DNA of 64,000 nucleotides from Nematopogon swammerdamellus. Taxonomy: Eukaryota > Arthropoda > Insecta > Lepidoptera > Adelidae. Below the pieces are notes generated by a model. It did no database searches. It was not told the origin of the DNA and worked only from the letters and a program-made list of their open reading frames with translations. The translations under genes were made by a program, and so were the position numbers. The stretch covers positions 6,593,739 through 6,657,738 of the forward strand of contig OX336340.1 of NCBI GenBank assembly GCA_946902875.1, in the 5' to 3' direction. Each line of letters starts with the position of its first letter. The stretch's first letter is position 1. Of the stretch, positions 43,231 to 54,259 are shown piece after piece.

Positions 43231-43599
43231 TAACCTTGGCCTGACCTTGTCGAGAACGTCCGTGATATACGTACGATTTTACTGCTAGTGAATCGACCCG
43301 CTGAATTCAGTTTATAACGACAGAGAAAGCTTTTAAACCATTCCGCGGGTACTAATGCTTAGCCACTGAAAGTGTCTTTATGACTTTAAGCGCAAATGTT
43401 TATACTGTTTGCTCTGTGCGATTTACTAAATGTATGTAGGCAACCATTTACACTGTGTAGTACTTTGTAATTTGACATGACTGTAGAAGCAGGTAGTTTT
43501 CATAATTTGTATATTTTAGCGTGAGAGTAATGTACTTATTATGAAAAATGTAACATGAGAATATTAAAGAAACGTACGAAGTTCTGACAGAAACAAGAT
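43231..43599. other. No gene recognised
   Basis: A+T-rich, unassigned. Confidence 0.3.
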
Positions 43600-43607
43600 G
43601 TAGCTGA

Positions 43608-44779
43608 TAGGGGATGCATCCCGGGAATCGAGACTCTCGAAAGTTCGAGAATTTCGATACTTTACAACACTAATCGAGACTGAGAAATTTAAATACTTTT
43701 CCCGAGAATTTCGAGACTTTCAAGAATCAAACTAAACTGTGAAAATAATTTAAACAAACCTATTTTCATGCAATATTAGTAGCACTATCTCTGGCAGAAC
43801 AAATCCGCATGAGAATTTTTTATCATATATGAGAATTTTGAAACATCCGTACGAGAATTCATTATTAGCTGTCAAGCAGATGTACCAATACCCACAAATA
43901 CCCCTAATATATGCGACAATGAAGAAATAGTAAACCTATCAAACAAAAAAGAGCTGCAGAATGAAATAGATAAGATAATGAAACAAACCAATACAGCCAC
44001 TGGTTGTAAAGACGATCTAGCGAAGACTGTAAAAGTTGAGATGGTACTGTATGAAAACGGTGGTGATAAAGGAAAATTCTTGACACTTTGCTACAATCAC
44101 CTAATGGCCATCCCGCCTACAAGTATTGAAGCTGAGAGGGCCTTCTCAGCGGCGGGTTACTTCTGCAATCGTATAAGATCATCGATGGCTGATCGCACAC
44201 TAAATTCGATCGTGTCTGCGCGACAAATCCAAATAATCAGGAAAAAACTGAACTCTTCACTAAGGTCAAGAAAAATTCCTGTAAATAATTTTTAACACTT
44301 CTTACAAATAGTCTTGTATCATTTTGTTTCTAGTTTATAATTTTAAATAATTAATGTCTAATTATCAGCAAACAGAATAAAACACATTTTATATCTGTAT
44401 TGGATTACTTAATGTTTATTTCAATTGAGTTTAATTTTAAATCATTTCCTAATGTGGAGTTTTTCATTAATACTAAATAAAAACATTTAATTATAATAGA
44501 TGGTGTAATGTCTTTTTTTTCGAACATCCGTGAAACTATCCACTTATATCCACTATTTTTTCTATAGCTTTGGTTATATTTTTATGGCTTCCTTTGAAGA
44601 ACCGTGTGAAAATCTTCCAAAAATAGTAAATTTATGTAGATTTCCATAAAACAACATACACTGTAGCAATTTTATACACTAGTCTCGAAAGTCTCGAAAT
44701 TCCCGGGAGTCCCGGGACTAGTCTCAGAAGTATCGAAATTTTCCCGGGAATTATTATGGTACCGAGACTGCATGCCCTA
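43608..44779 (+). mobile_element. hAT transposon, internally deleted (1,172 bp)
   Basis: TIRs TAGGGGATGC and TAGGGCATGC (9 of 10) with an exact 8-bp target duplication GTAGCTGA (43600-43607 and 44780-44787). Several CGAGAATTTCGA/TCTCGAAA motifs recur in both subterminal regions, as expected of transposase binding sites. Only the last part of a transposase remains. Confidence 0.9.
43813..44295 (+). pseudogene. hAT transposase C-terminal fragment (hATC domain)
   Basis: Open from about 43813 to a stop at 44293-44295. The last 60 residues contain IPPTSIEAERAFSAAGYFC and NRIRSSMADRTLNSI, the hATC dimerisation motif. The N-terminal BED finger and the catalytic core are absent, so the protein would be inactive; a derived host peptide is not excluded but not indicated. 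The in-frame ATG at 43978 is not a credible native start. Confidence 0.85.
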
Positions 44780-44962
44780 GTAGCTGACATCACGGGGGGT
44801 GTACCGTGCGAAATGGTTTCGCACTTTTGTATGTACCTAAACCTGTATGTACAAAAACTTTGTCATTGGCTTGATAATTTTGTAAATTGTTGATTTGTAA
44901 AATATGTGTTCTTAAAGCTGTTAACTTTCCCCTAATAAATAAATAAATAAATAAATAAATAA

Positions 44963-44985
44963 CCCCCCCCCCCCCCCCCCCCCCC
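44963..44985 (+). repeat. 23-bp poly-C after an AAAT microsatellite
   Basis: (AAAT)n at 44935-44960 passes directly into 23 C residues. Third long G/C homopolymer of the window. Confidence 0.9.
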
Positions 44986-45092
44986 GTCCCTTATCTTTAC
45001 TTGAAGAGGGCTAATTGATTAAGCTTTTGATTACAAATTTTCGTATTAACATAGGTATCCATCCATTCCATCATCTCATGTACGTGCAATAA

Positions 45093-45480
45093 TCTCTTCT
45101 AACTACCATCATCCCATCCCGCCTACCTACCATTATCCCATCCCTCCTACCTACCGTCATCCCATCCCGCCACCTACCATCATCCCATCCCGCCTACCTA
45201 TCATCATCCCATCCCGCCTACCTACCATCATCCCATCCCGCCTACCTACCATCATCCCATCCCGCCTACCTACCATCATCCAATGCCGCCTACCTACCAT
45301 CATTCCTTCCCGCCACCTACCAGCATCCTATCCCGCCTAACTACCATCATCCCATCCCACCTACCTACCATCATCCCATCCCGCCTACCTACCATCATCC
45401 CATCCCGTCTACCTAGCATCATCCCATCCCACCTACCTAGCATCATCCCATCCCGCCTACCTACCATCATCCACTATATC
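45093..45480 (+). repeat. 24-bp minisatellite, about 16 units
   Basis: Unit CATCATCCCATCCCGCCTAC, then CTAC, with point variants and one or two 1-bp losses (CCCGCCACCTACC). The frame at 45283-45645 (PSRLPTII repeats) is the array read as protein. Confidence 0.92.
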
Positions 45481-45970
45481 CAGTACGCCCGCCCGCCCCC
45501 GCTGCACGACCGCGCTGGGCGGAAGCGTCGCATCCTCCGCAGTATATTCCGCCGGTTTGGCAGACGTTCGAGCTCATATTATGAGAATATGAGAGGTGTA
45601 AAGGTCTCCCTGTCCTCGGTCGACAACGACAACGACGAGAAATAACCGCGGCGATAAGGAAAATATTATACGGAAAACACACACGCTCAAAACACTCACA
45701 CCTTCTCACACATCCTCACAACTCACAAGGGCACGAAGATCGCAGGTTGCTTAGATGTTTTAGTACCTGTCTACCCCTCATTTTTATCCCCTCGAATAAA
45801 ATATGCGTGAGCACAAATGAAAATGTGTGTTCTGTTTATGTAATTATGTATTTTTGCATAATGCGTTCAGTCAAGGCATGCTTGTGAAGTAGCGTAGGTT
45901 TTGACAAAGTACTTTCCTTAGTGCCAGAATGACGGTGGTTAGGCCAAATGTTTTGGCGCAATCTATGGCT
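45481..45970. other. No gene recognised
   Basis: GC-rich start (45482-45560), then A+T-rich. Open frames on both strands lack motifs. Confidence 0.3.
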
Positions 45971-45971
45971 G

Positions 45972-46490
45972 TAGATAGATAGATAGATAGAAATACTTTA
46001 TTGCTCCAGAAAAACATTTAACATAAACAAACAATAAGAAATTTACATGAGGGGCAAAGGCGGATTTATCCCTTACAGGGATTTCTCCCAGTCAACCTTT
46101 GGATGTTTGAGAGTCGTATGTTGCGAGATGTATGTAGGTAGTAGCAAAAGACTTGAGTGTGGGAATGTAAAATATAATATAAGGAAAATAACTATAATAT
46201 ACTATAATATACACTACATATAAGTACATACTAGTTAATTAAACGTATAAATTACTATTTATAGATTAAATTAAATACATATGAATTACAATTTATATAA
46301 TACATAATACCTAAATATATACATACATACTTGTCCATTCAGAAAGGATTTTTTAGCTTTTGACTTCACACTGACGGAGATAGTACAACTTTAAGTGTTT
46401 TTTGAATAACGGAAGCGACTTGCAGTGCCGTATACAGTGAGGTAGTAGATTCCACAGCCGAGCTGCGTGCACAGAAAAGGAGTTGTATGG
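45972..46490 (-). pseudogene. 5'-truncated LINE (jockey/CR1-like tail), copy 2
   Basis: Same ARLWNLLPHCIRHCKSLPLF tail and 3' UTR as 34931-35455, ending in (TATC)n at 45972. The frame extends a little further upstream (to about 46556, RDYIRPYNSFSVH), which shows that the two copies were truncated at different points. Confidence 0.75.
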
Positions 46491-46556
46491 TCTTATGTAA
46501 TCCCTTGTTCCCCCCAGGGCTGTCTTGGCATCATTAGACATCATATTATTAGACAT

Positions 46557-47611
46557 CTGGGGCCCTTTTAGAAAGTAAAAAAAAAATTCAATGAAAGCAT
46601 CAATGTGTACTTTTATTTAGTGACTTAAATATTTTGAAGTTAGTTCAATATTTGTACACATTCTATAGAATTCATTAAGAAATTTTACGCTATGTATTTT
46701 TCTTATTTTTTTTTAGATTTAGTCAAATTATGTTCACTCTTTAAAAAATATTTATAAATCTCTTCGGGTTTCCTATTTACATTGAAATGTAGAACTTTAA
46801 ACGGCAGTCCTTAGTGCAATAAATTAACAATTTAGGTAGCTCCTTTTTTCCGGTGTAAACAACGACGTCGGCACTTTGGGGCCATCATCGAGTCGGGAAC
46901 CCTGGGCTCGTGCCTCATGTGCCCTTATGCAAAAAACTACCCTGGTTCCCCCACATAATGCCTGTGTCTCTATCTCTCTACCTAGAGCGAAGACTGAAGA
47001 AAATGAAAAGGATTTCAGTGTGCTAATTCATATCGCTACGCACGGATCGTTATGTCGTCGTAGTCCTTCCCGCCAAAATCATATCACGTCCGGCGCAGGG
47101 TAGTTCCTTACCCAAATTTTGAGTACCTACATCGCTGATCAAACCCAAAGGACTTGCTTCGCTATCTTCATCACCGCAGCTGCAGCGTTCAACAACATCA
47201 CCTGTGGGAGAGGAAGGAACCGCGTGGTGGCCACCAGCGCTATCCAGGAGGTCTCCATCAGAGTTAGTCTTCCCACTGTGGGAGTAGCTGTAAAAGGTGG
47301 AGAGATGTTGATGTCTTGTATCCACCGGGGCGGCTGCGCAGCTGGATGTTGTGTGGGCTACTGCCCAACGCTCTCAGTAAGCTAACTGTATATATACAGA
47401 AGAGCGAGCGTGAAGAAGCGTTGAGCGAATGTATGAATTTTGACATTTTACGGTTCTGCGCCATCTGTTAGCGCGTTCGTGAGTCAATCTGTTGTCTCTG
47501 AAGAGTACCGTCGTAAGTGGTTCTCGAGTTTCGTTCGGCTGTGGCCAGGTGTCGCCACACCACCTTCCTCTTTTACCCCCATATTGACCAATGTATTGGA
47601 TATTGTCCAAT
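46557..47611. other. No gene recognised
   Basis: 46560-46860 is A+T-rich. 47040-47600 is GC-balanced with overlapping frames on both strands (47050-47325 minus, 47119-47385 plus). None shows a motif I recognise, so I call no gene, though this is the largest unassigned non-A+T-rich stretch. Confidence 0.3.
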
Positions 47612-47850
47612 GCCTTGCCCCTTACTGGGTGGTAGGCTCAAATTGTAGCCGACTGGGTTGATACCACCTTACTGGATATAAGATGGCCACATATCAGCCT
47701 CGCTTGTGTTCTCCTCTATTCCAGTATATCCAGAAATCCAGGGAAGTCTCCGGTATGGCACCTACCTCCTCGGAGGTGATATTGGCTGGTCGGAGCATGC
47801 GCTTTGGCCCCTCCGACTCAGCCACCCATACCGGATTACATAAATAAAAA
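47612..47850 (+). mobile_element. SINE-B copy, headless
   Basis: CCTTACTGGGTGGTAGGCTC core, then CTCCGGTATGGCACCTACCT and tail CCCATACCGGATTACATAAA. Confidence 0.75.
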
Positions 47851-48002
47851 AATTCATCACAGATCATACCTACAATTTGCGCGAACCGATAATACGGCTC
47901 TCCTACTTTCACCATTTTCCAAAATCCAGCGACCTACCGCGCCGCTAGACATGCATTATTTTTAGAAGATACATAATTGAAAAAAAACATTAAATGCAAC
48001 AT

Positions 48003-48330
48003 ACATACATACATACATACATACATACCACACGCTGTAACCCGACAATCTGGATAAGCAGAGTAATCGGTATTGTGCTGCAAGCACTCTTGTAAATTAC
48101 AGCACAACCCCGACCACCACGTTTAGCATTCATTGTATTAGGACAAGATACTCCTAACTATCAAGTAGCAAAAGTAGCAATTAAGGCGCAAAGACCCAAG
48201 AGGTGGCTGGCCTGTCGCCCTTTAGCACGGCATCCTGTCCTTATCGTGTGGGGCTGGTACTTAAAAAGAATAGCGCCACTACATCTCTCCCCGTGCATCT
48301 CGTAAAAGGCGACTAAGGGAATAAATGCAA
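48003..48330 (-). repeat. Repeat M, two halves head to head
   Basis: 48003-48225 is M on the minus strand, preceded by (ACAT)n. 48238-48330 is the M head on the plus strand (CGTGTGGGGCTGGTACTTAA). The two meet at their 5' sides. Confidence 0.6.
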
Positions 48331-48335
48331 CACAC

Positions 48336-48513
48336 TTTTGTATTGCTCGCTCAGCTACGCAGTCAGTGGTGCCGGAACTGGCGGACATCAAAACAAACTT
48401 AGACAACCCCCCAACTTCATCACCGCCGCCGCCGCCACCACTTAATGGCACCCATGAATATTTAAGCGTAAAACATTTAGGGCAGTTTGTTCTCAGATCC
48501 AGTTTATTCAACA
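48336..48513 (+). CDS. Coding-like segment, proline-rich, unidentified
   Basis: Open in one frame without ATG: SVVPELADIKTNLDN, six prolines, then LNGTHEYLSVKHLGQFVL, ending RSSLFNKW and a stop at 48511-48513. An acceptor-like CTACGCAG precedes SVVPEL. Composition looks more like real protein than the surrounding repeats, but I do not recognise it and found no partner exons; the opposite strand is also open. Could be a captured exon or part of an unknown transposon. Confidence 0.2.
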
Positions 48514-48764
48514 AATGGTAGCATTAACAAGGAATATATTATTATTACGCACGAGTTTGAGCGTGCGAGAAGGAAGGGTGGGTGTGGGGTGGGGTAGGAG
48601 AGCCGCAACATCGCAGCAAACAACTCGAAAGTGATACCTTTGAGGGTGAGCCGGAATAAAATAAAATTCGGATAGTTAAATTTGATACAGCACAAAGCGC
48701 TGCAGTGGCTGTGTTTGAAGCTGGTGCTGAACTGGTTGGAAAAAATGTTTTTTCCATTTAAAAG
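48514..48764. other. No gene recognised
   Basis: No supported element. Confidence 0.25.
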
Positions 48765-48985
48765 TACACGCTGTATCCCGACAATCGGGGTAAGCAGAGT
48801 AATCGTTGTTGTCTGCAAGGATTCTGGTAAATTACAGCACAACAGCGGCCACCGCGTTTCGCAAAATATTCGGACAAGATAACTGTCAAGCGGCAAGTTA
48901 GTAATATATAAGTCAATGGCGGCAAGTAAGGCACGAAGACCCACCTGCTGTGTGACTCGGTGGAAGGACCGTGCCACTTTGTCTT
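48765..48985 (-). repeat. Repeat M copy
   Basis: ACACGCTGTATCCCGACAAT to CGGTGGAAGGACCGTGCCA, with a 30-bp insertion near 48900. Confidence 0.7.
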
Positions 48986-49192
48986 CGTATTTCATAAATA
49001 TTTGAAAGAAATACCTACTAGTATCTGCTTGGCAATAAGTAAATATTTAAGTAATTAATATTATTTAATAAAATTTTATCAGAGTGACTGAATAAAATTA
49101 AATAATCTATTATGAAAGGCGTCAACACAACATTTAACTTGCTTGCTGTAAGCTTGCGGCCTTTCCACTTTTAGTTTTCTCGTCTCTTTTTT

Positions 49193-49600
49193 ATTAGGGT
49201 TCCGTATCCGGTACGGGACCCTACTAAGCCTACGCCGTCTGTCTGTCTGTCTGTCTGTCCGTCTCTGTCTGTCTGTCCGAGGGCTGTATCTCTTGAACCG
49301 TAATAGGTAGCCCGTTGAAATTTTCACAGAATATGTGATAATATAGCCGATATAACAACAAATAATAAAAATAAGAAAAAGTAAAAAATTCACGGGGGTT
49401 CCCATAGAAGAAACCAAAAAGTGTATGCGCGTGCGCCATCTACCGAATAGATTATGAAGCATTTTAACTAATCATGACATTTAACTAATATGAAGCATTT
49501 CATAACACGCCATCTAGTTGCCTTGAGTGGCGCTAGCCATGACATGGTGATACGGAAACCTCGGTGCGCGAGTTTGACTCTCACTTGGACGGTTTTTATT
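49193..49600 (+). repeat. Repeat P, full copy
   Basis: GGGTTCCGTATCCGGTACGG, (CTGT)n at 49228-49260, TCTTGAACCGTAATAGGTAG, and the end GGTGCGCGAGTTTGACTCTC, then ACTTGG. Confidence 0.82.
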
Positions 49601-50198
49601 ATTTCTTATACTTCTAGGATACATTTTGTTGTAGCCTGCCCATTCTAAATCCTAGGGTCAGCGATATTTCACCTATAGGTACTTGGGCGTTCTTTTTGTT
49701 AGCTTCCAAACATAATGTTTGCATCCATAAGTATGATGTGTGGTTTGCTTGCATAATTAATATATTTTATTTATATAGTTTATTTAATATAATATTATAT
49801 ATTTCATTTCATTATTGTGTTTGTAATATTTTTCTGGTTTATTAAATTTTCACACAATAAGTTATAATTAATCAGTGGCTGGTTCACATCTAGTGCTAGG
49901 ATTTCCTACTGCTTGGATTATTTGTCCCGAGGGTGTGGCCGATTCAATAATATTGGCTCGGCCGTTTCATTTCCTGCGGAGGATCTCGTTCCCAATCGTT
50001 GATTTGTAATCTCCTGCGGGACTATCTTAGATATTATCAGCTTAAAATATATATATACCCCTCTCACATTTTCGCAAATGTCTGCCCGCCTATTGTCTAT
50101 ATAAGGTTGGAAACTTTGTTTATTTTTTTCTTGAACAAAAAAAATCGTGCTTCTTTAATTAGATGACAAACGAGTACCTATGTCATCTAATATTACGC
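49601..50198. other. No gene recognised
   Basis: A+T-rich; a short inverted repeat (GATGACA..TGTCATC) at 50162-50187. Confidence 0.3.
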
Positions 50199-50262
50199 TT
50201 TCGGATTAACAGTAGTATGTTTAGACTTATGTAAGTCTAAACATACTACTATTAATCCGAAA
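50199..50262. repeat. 31-bp-arm perfect-type palindrome
   Basis: TTTCGGATTAACAGTAGTAT, then GTTTAGACTTA, pairs with its complement after a 2-base centre (TG), with one mismatch. Unusually tight hairpin just upstream of a LINE fragment. Confidence 0.85.
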
Positions 50263-50325
50263 ACATAAAAATGAATATAATAATCGACGATCGTTGTGCC
50301 CATAGTCGTATCGGCGCATGGGCTG

Positions 50326-50500
50326 ATAGCGAAGAGCCTCGACGATCACCTTGAGAGGCTCTCGCTGAGTGGTTGGGTCAAGGGCCAGATCCAGAAGGCA
50401 GCCCTGCTCGACACTGCACGCATCGTCCGGAGGTTTCTCTCCCTGGGGCCCGACCATCGGTAGCTTGGGTTTGCCCCGCTGCCGGTGGTGGAAACTCCGT
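50326..50500 (+). pseudogene. R1-like LINE ORF2 C-terminus, copy 1
   Basis: SLDDHLERLSLSGWVKGQIQ, then KAALLDTARIVRRFLSL and a stop at 50461-50463, followed by a 3' UTR of about 35 bp (TGCCGGTGGTGGAAACTCC). I recognise ARIVRRFL as the tail of R1/TRAS-type LINEs. The inverse copy at 62505-62672 differs at a few residues. Confidence 0.65.
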
Positions 50501-50621
50501 TTATTATAGACCTAATCATACCTTTCTTGTGTATCAGCAGCCCCCGTGTCAACCACAATAAAATTTTGAATTCGCAAAAAATGTTGGCAAAAAAAACACT
50601 TTCACCAAGTTCCTAGGCGAA

Positions 50622-50945
50622 ACCTAGGTCACAAAAATGGCTCATTTCTCGTAAATTTACGACATGCAAGCACTAAGCGGCACATATTATTCAACTAGAA
50701 GAACTAAGGAACATTTCTGTCACCTCACTTTTTCCAAAAAAACGATTTATTTTGAGAAACAAGCTTCTCAAAACAGGCAAGTTTGTATGGCGCGAGACCT
50801 AGGTCACAAAAATGGCTTGTTTCTCGTAAATGTACGACATGTAAGCACTAAACGGCATATATTATTCAACTAGAAGAACTAATGAACATTTCTGTCACCT
50901 CACTTTCTCCGAAAAACCGATTTATTTTGAGAAACAAGCTTTGAC
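50622..50945 (+). repeat. Tandem duplication, 175-bp unit, 2 copies
   Basis: Both units begin ACCTAGGTCACAAAAATGGC (50622, 50797) and run to TTTATTTTGAGAAACAAGCT. Divergence is a few percent. No coding function assigned. Confidence 0.85.
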
Positions 50946-51532
50946 AACAACAACAAACAGGAAAAAATTGTCAGTATGGAGTAGGACTTTTCTTCGACTT
51001 TTTACGTAAAATGCATCTCAACTCAGTACAAACAAATGTACTCAATAGGTCCGGAATATAATGAAAAAGAGAAAAAACATCACTTACCGGTCCATTCTTC
51101 TGTATTTGGTGAACAAACTCAACGAACATTCACTACACCGACCCACAACACAACACCCACAACAATGACGACAGATATGATATTTTTTTCCTACTCTGTC
51201 GGCTCGTTGTTGTCTTCGGTAATGATAGTGTTGGTAGATCAATTTTGTCAACTTTATAGTATGTCTCTTTGTACTAATACTATAATAGTAGATTGTGTAG
51301 GGAAAAATTATTTTTCGGCCCATGCAGCGGTTTGGAGCGGTGGCGGGTTAATATTGACCGCTCCATAGATGACGGTATAAATGCTCGGCGGGCAATATTG
51401 CCCGCTCCAGTGATGAAGGGTTAATTTTAGATTTTAATTGTTAAAAAGATGTAAAATTTATATAAAAAGGAACGTGTAAATAAATGGATGAAATAATATA
51501 ATAATAACAGAGTAAACTTAAAAACATTACTA
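50946..51532. other. No gene recognised
   Basis: 51310-51425 has paired GGAGCGGT/ACCGCTCC and GGGCAATATTGCCC palindromes and ends AGTGATGAAGGGTTAA. Frames at 51036-51368 (plus) and 51084-51323 (minus) are unrecognised. Confidence 0.3.
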
Positions 51533-51866
51533 CTATACCGTGCAGGGTCGGTACTTAAAAAGAATAGCCCCACTGCATCTCTCCCCGTGCGACTGGCGTG
51601 TAAAAGGCGACTAAGGGATAAAGGCAAGGTGCCGTCCTAAAGGGCGACAGGCTAGCCACCTCTCACCCTGGCGCGGTCCTTTCACCGAGTCATGCAGCAG
51701 GTGGATCGTCGTGCCTTACTTGCTGCTTGATAGTTGTCTTGTCCTAATACTTTGCTATATGTGGTGGACGGTGTTGTGCTGTAATTTACAAGAGTACCCG
51801 CAGCACAACACCGACTACTCTGCTTACTATGATTGTCGGGATACAGGGTGTTGTATGTATGTACAA
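51533..51866 (+). repeat. Dispersed repeat M, most complete copy
   Basis: Head GCAGGGTCGGTACTTAAAAA, then AAGGTGCCGTCCTAAAGGGC, GTCATGCAGCAGGTGGATCG, AACACCGACTACTCTGCTTA and a TATG microsatellite. It encodes no convincing protein. Microsatellite-tailed repeats of this sort are known from Lepidoptera; class unresolved. Confidence 0.75.
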
Positions 51867-52747
51867 TTGTTAGTGACTTAGGGGAGCTATTCATTCATTA
51901 ATAATTATCTATTGCATGAACCCCACGGTTTTCGTTTTAAATATTACAAGTAATTTCATATAAATTATTTTATACTTTTTAGTCAGTTTTAATAACGTAC
52001 GTTTATTATTATTTTTATTTAAATACTTTTTCATGTAACCTTGTTATCATAATAAGTATGTGGGCATGTAAGGAATTTCCGTTCGTCATTTTGTTTCAAA
52101 CAAAGATCTTTGGTTTCAAAGACGTTTAAAGATATGAACTAAATCTCAAAATACGAGTTAACAAAGTCCCAATTCTGGGTGGATTCATTTGACATGGGTG
52201 GATTAGATCCTTACTCCTTAAGTACGTTGTCGATACTGTTGAGGTTCAAAAGGAACTACAAAACAACAATAGCTGAACACGCGGATGAACGATCAAGGGA
52301 TCTTAGGGCTGATCCTTGATCGCTTGAGACCGTTGAATAGATGAACACAAATCAATGGATTGACCGTGTCAAAGGTAGAGCCTTCAAAGGAAGCAAGCCT
52401 CTGCTCGTTCCAACCGGAAATGAGTAGCAAAGTAACGTACGATAATGGTTTCCTGTCTACTTCTTTGAGTGAAAGATAGTTACAATATTTCTTATATTTA
52501 GGTGAAGTTTCATATACATACATGTAATAGCCCCTGATGAGGCGATTTTGAACATGCAGACTGAAAAAGTGTTCGGGTAAGCGAGACAAAAAAAATGTCG
52601 GTATAACTCATCACGAAGCAATAACACCATTAACATTCCATCTAATGGTCAATGTTTTATCAGACATTCAGTGGTGAGCGATGATAAAATCAACCGAGAT
52701 CGCAAAATAATCGACCAATTAAATAGAAAAAACGACAAAATAAATAT
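51867..52747. other. No gene recognised
   Basis: A minus frame at 52293-52589 is open but unrecognised. A small inverted repeat GATCAAGG..CCTTGATC is at 52291-52320. Confidence 0.3.
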
Positions 52748-52786
52748 CGCTTAGTAATAGGTTTCCGTATGGCACCCTGTTATTAA
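52748..52786 (+). repeat. Repeat P, left part, split by a TTAA MITE
   Basis: GCTTAGTAATAGGTTTCCGT runs up to the TTAA at 52783. P continues after 53207. Confidence 0.6.
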
Positions 52787-53207
52787 GAGGATTCATATGG
52801 CAAAACAAAAATTCGAGTCGGCGGCACTGAACAATCGAGCGCAGTGCGCGCGTTTATATGGTGAATTTTGTAGTTTTTGTTTGTTTAAAGATTATTAGGA
52901 TTAGTTTTTTTCAAATATTGCTGCTTTAGTGTCTAGAAAATTAAATTCCCTATACAATGATGTAAATTTTATTCCAAAATAATTATCCAGTATGGAGCTA
53001 ACTCGACATAACAAATTAAAATAAAGTCACATTTAGAATTTTTTTTCACCATGAATAAATACTGTAAATTTAAAAAGCCTGCTTCAGTGTTTAATATATA
53101 TTATCTAGGTTAAAAAAAAACATGTTCTTTTCATATTATGTACTTCATAGAACTAAATTTTTGTTTGAAGTTTTACAATTTTACGTTGTTTTGCCATGTG
53201 AATCCTC
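52787..53207. mobile_element. TTAA-flanked MITE (421 bp)
   Basis: TIRs GAGGATTCATATGGCAAAAC and complement (one mismatch), bounded on both sides by TTAA (52783-52786, 53208-53211). TTAA duplication is the piggyBac signature. Inserted at the TTAA of CTATTAAGCCTACGCC in repeat P. No transposase. Confidence 0.78.
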
Positions 53208-53495
53208 TTAAGCCTACGCCATCTGTCCGTTTGTTCTACCTTTAAATGTGTGTATCTTTTGAACCGTAGTGTTATTATGGCCGATATCCTAACAAATAAT
53301 AAAAAAATAAAATAAAAAGTAAAACATTGAAGAGGTCCTAGAGGGGGTACCAGACAGGGTGCTTATCAATTTTCTTTTTGTTTGCTTTTGCTCTATCGTC
53401 AAAACTCTCACAAACTCTAAAGTAAAACAATAAATTGTGTGGTCGTATGGAACCCTCGCTGCGCGAGACCGACTGGCTCTTGGCCGCTTTTTATT
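53208..53495 (+). repeat. Repeat P, right part
   Basis: TTAAGCCTACGCCATCTGTC to CGCGAGACCGACTGGCTCTT, then GG. Confidence 0.65.
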
Positions 53496-53756
53496 AGTTC
53501 TGGATGCTTCCTCAGGAGCATATCAGATTGGAACTAGTGCAATGCTTCCAGAACTATCTTCTTCATTCGGCCTGCTGCTCGCCAATGTTCGACATAGGTC
53601 ACGACACTAGTTTCTTCTGTCATCGGCCTCCTGAAACCACTGACGAACAGCAGAGTGTTGCCGGTTGCCTGATCATCTGGCGGGCGGCCTGCTGACACTG
53701 CGCCTCCCGGTGCAGGGCCGCCAGAACAAGAACCGTTTATAAAAAATTCTACAGCC
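53496..53756. other. No gene recognised
   Basis: A 63-codon frame (53504-53695) with CSPMFDIGHDTSFF has no identified domain; it may be an upstream part of the RTE-like fragment that follows. Confidence 0.25.
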
Positions 53757-53932
53757 GAAGAGATGACGACCGTTGGAGTAACCGGGTCCTACACTGGCGG
53801 CCAGGTAAGACGGGGTGTGGGCAGATCAAATGCCAGGTGAAACGATAACATCAAGTACGTTGGCGGAAAGCTATGGCTCCGTACCGCTGAAGGCCGGGAG
53901 GACTGGAGAAAAATTGGAGAATAGGTGTACTA
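53757..53932 (+). pseudogene. RTE-like LINE C-terminus, copy 2, degenerate
   Basis: DDDRWSNRVLHWRPG matches 25505-25725 closely. The frame then breaks but AEGREDWRKIG-like sequence follows. A CTGACCAACT-type end replaces the tail microsatellite. Confidence 0.65.
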
Positions 53933-54001
53933 ACTGACCAACTCTACTCTGTCGGCCAGAACTACGATAATAACACATTGTTCATTGGGAATTCCTTATA
54001 T

Positions 54002-54180
54002 TTTTTTTATGAAAACTTACACGGTTGGCTACATCACCTACAACATCCGTGATGTGAGCCCATAACACCGGGTGAACTTGGTGCCACGTCAGTGCTTTCC
54101 TTTGGTCGTGCCGGCTACACTGAACTGGACGGAAAACACAAACTATTTACATAGCCGTTTCGACCGACCTTTCATTCATA
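54002..54180 (-). mobile_element. SINE-A 3' fragment
   Basis: Poly-T, then AAAACTTACACGGTTGGCTA to CGACCGACCTTTCATTCA. Confidence 0.75.
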
Positions 54181-54259
54181 TCTATGGTTTCCCCCACTGG
54201 GCCACCATATTGCCACAATGCCGTCAATATCTGATGGCCCCCTGAAGGATATGCCAGTT

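Noticed and set aside
45283..45645. 120-codon proline/isoleucine-rich frame
   Set aside because: Read-through of the 24-bp minisatellite.
50199..50262. Rho-independent terminator
   Set aside because: Animal DNA, no upstream gene, and no U-run of the bacterial type.
51310..51425. piggyBac end (GATGAAGGGTTAA)
   Set aside because: No matching inverted end with TTAA found at a sensible distance.
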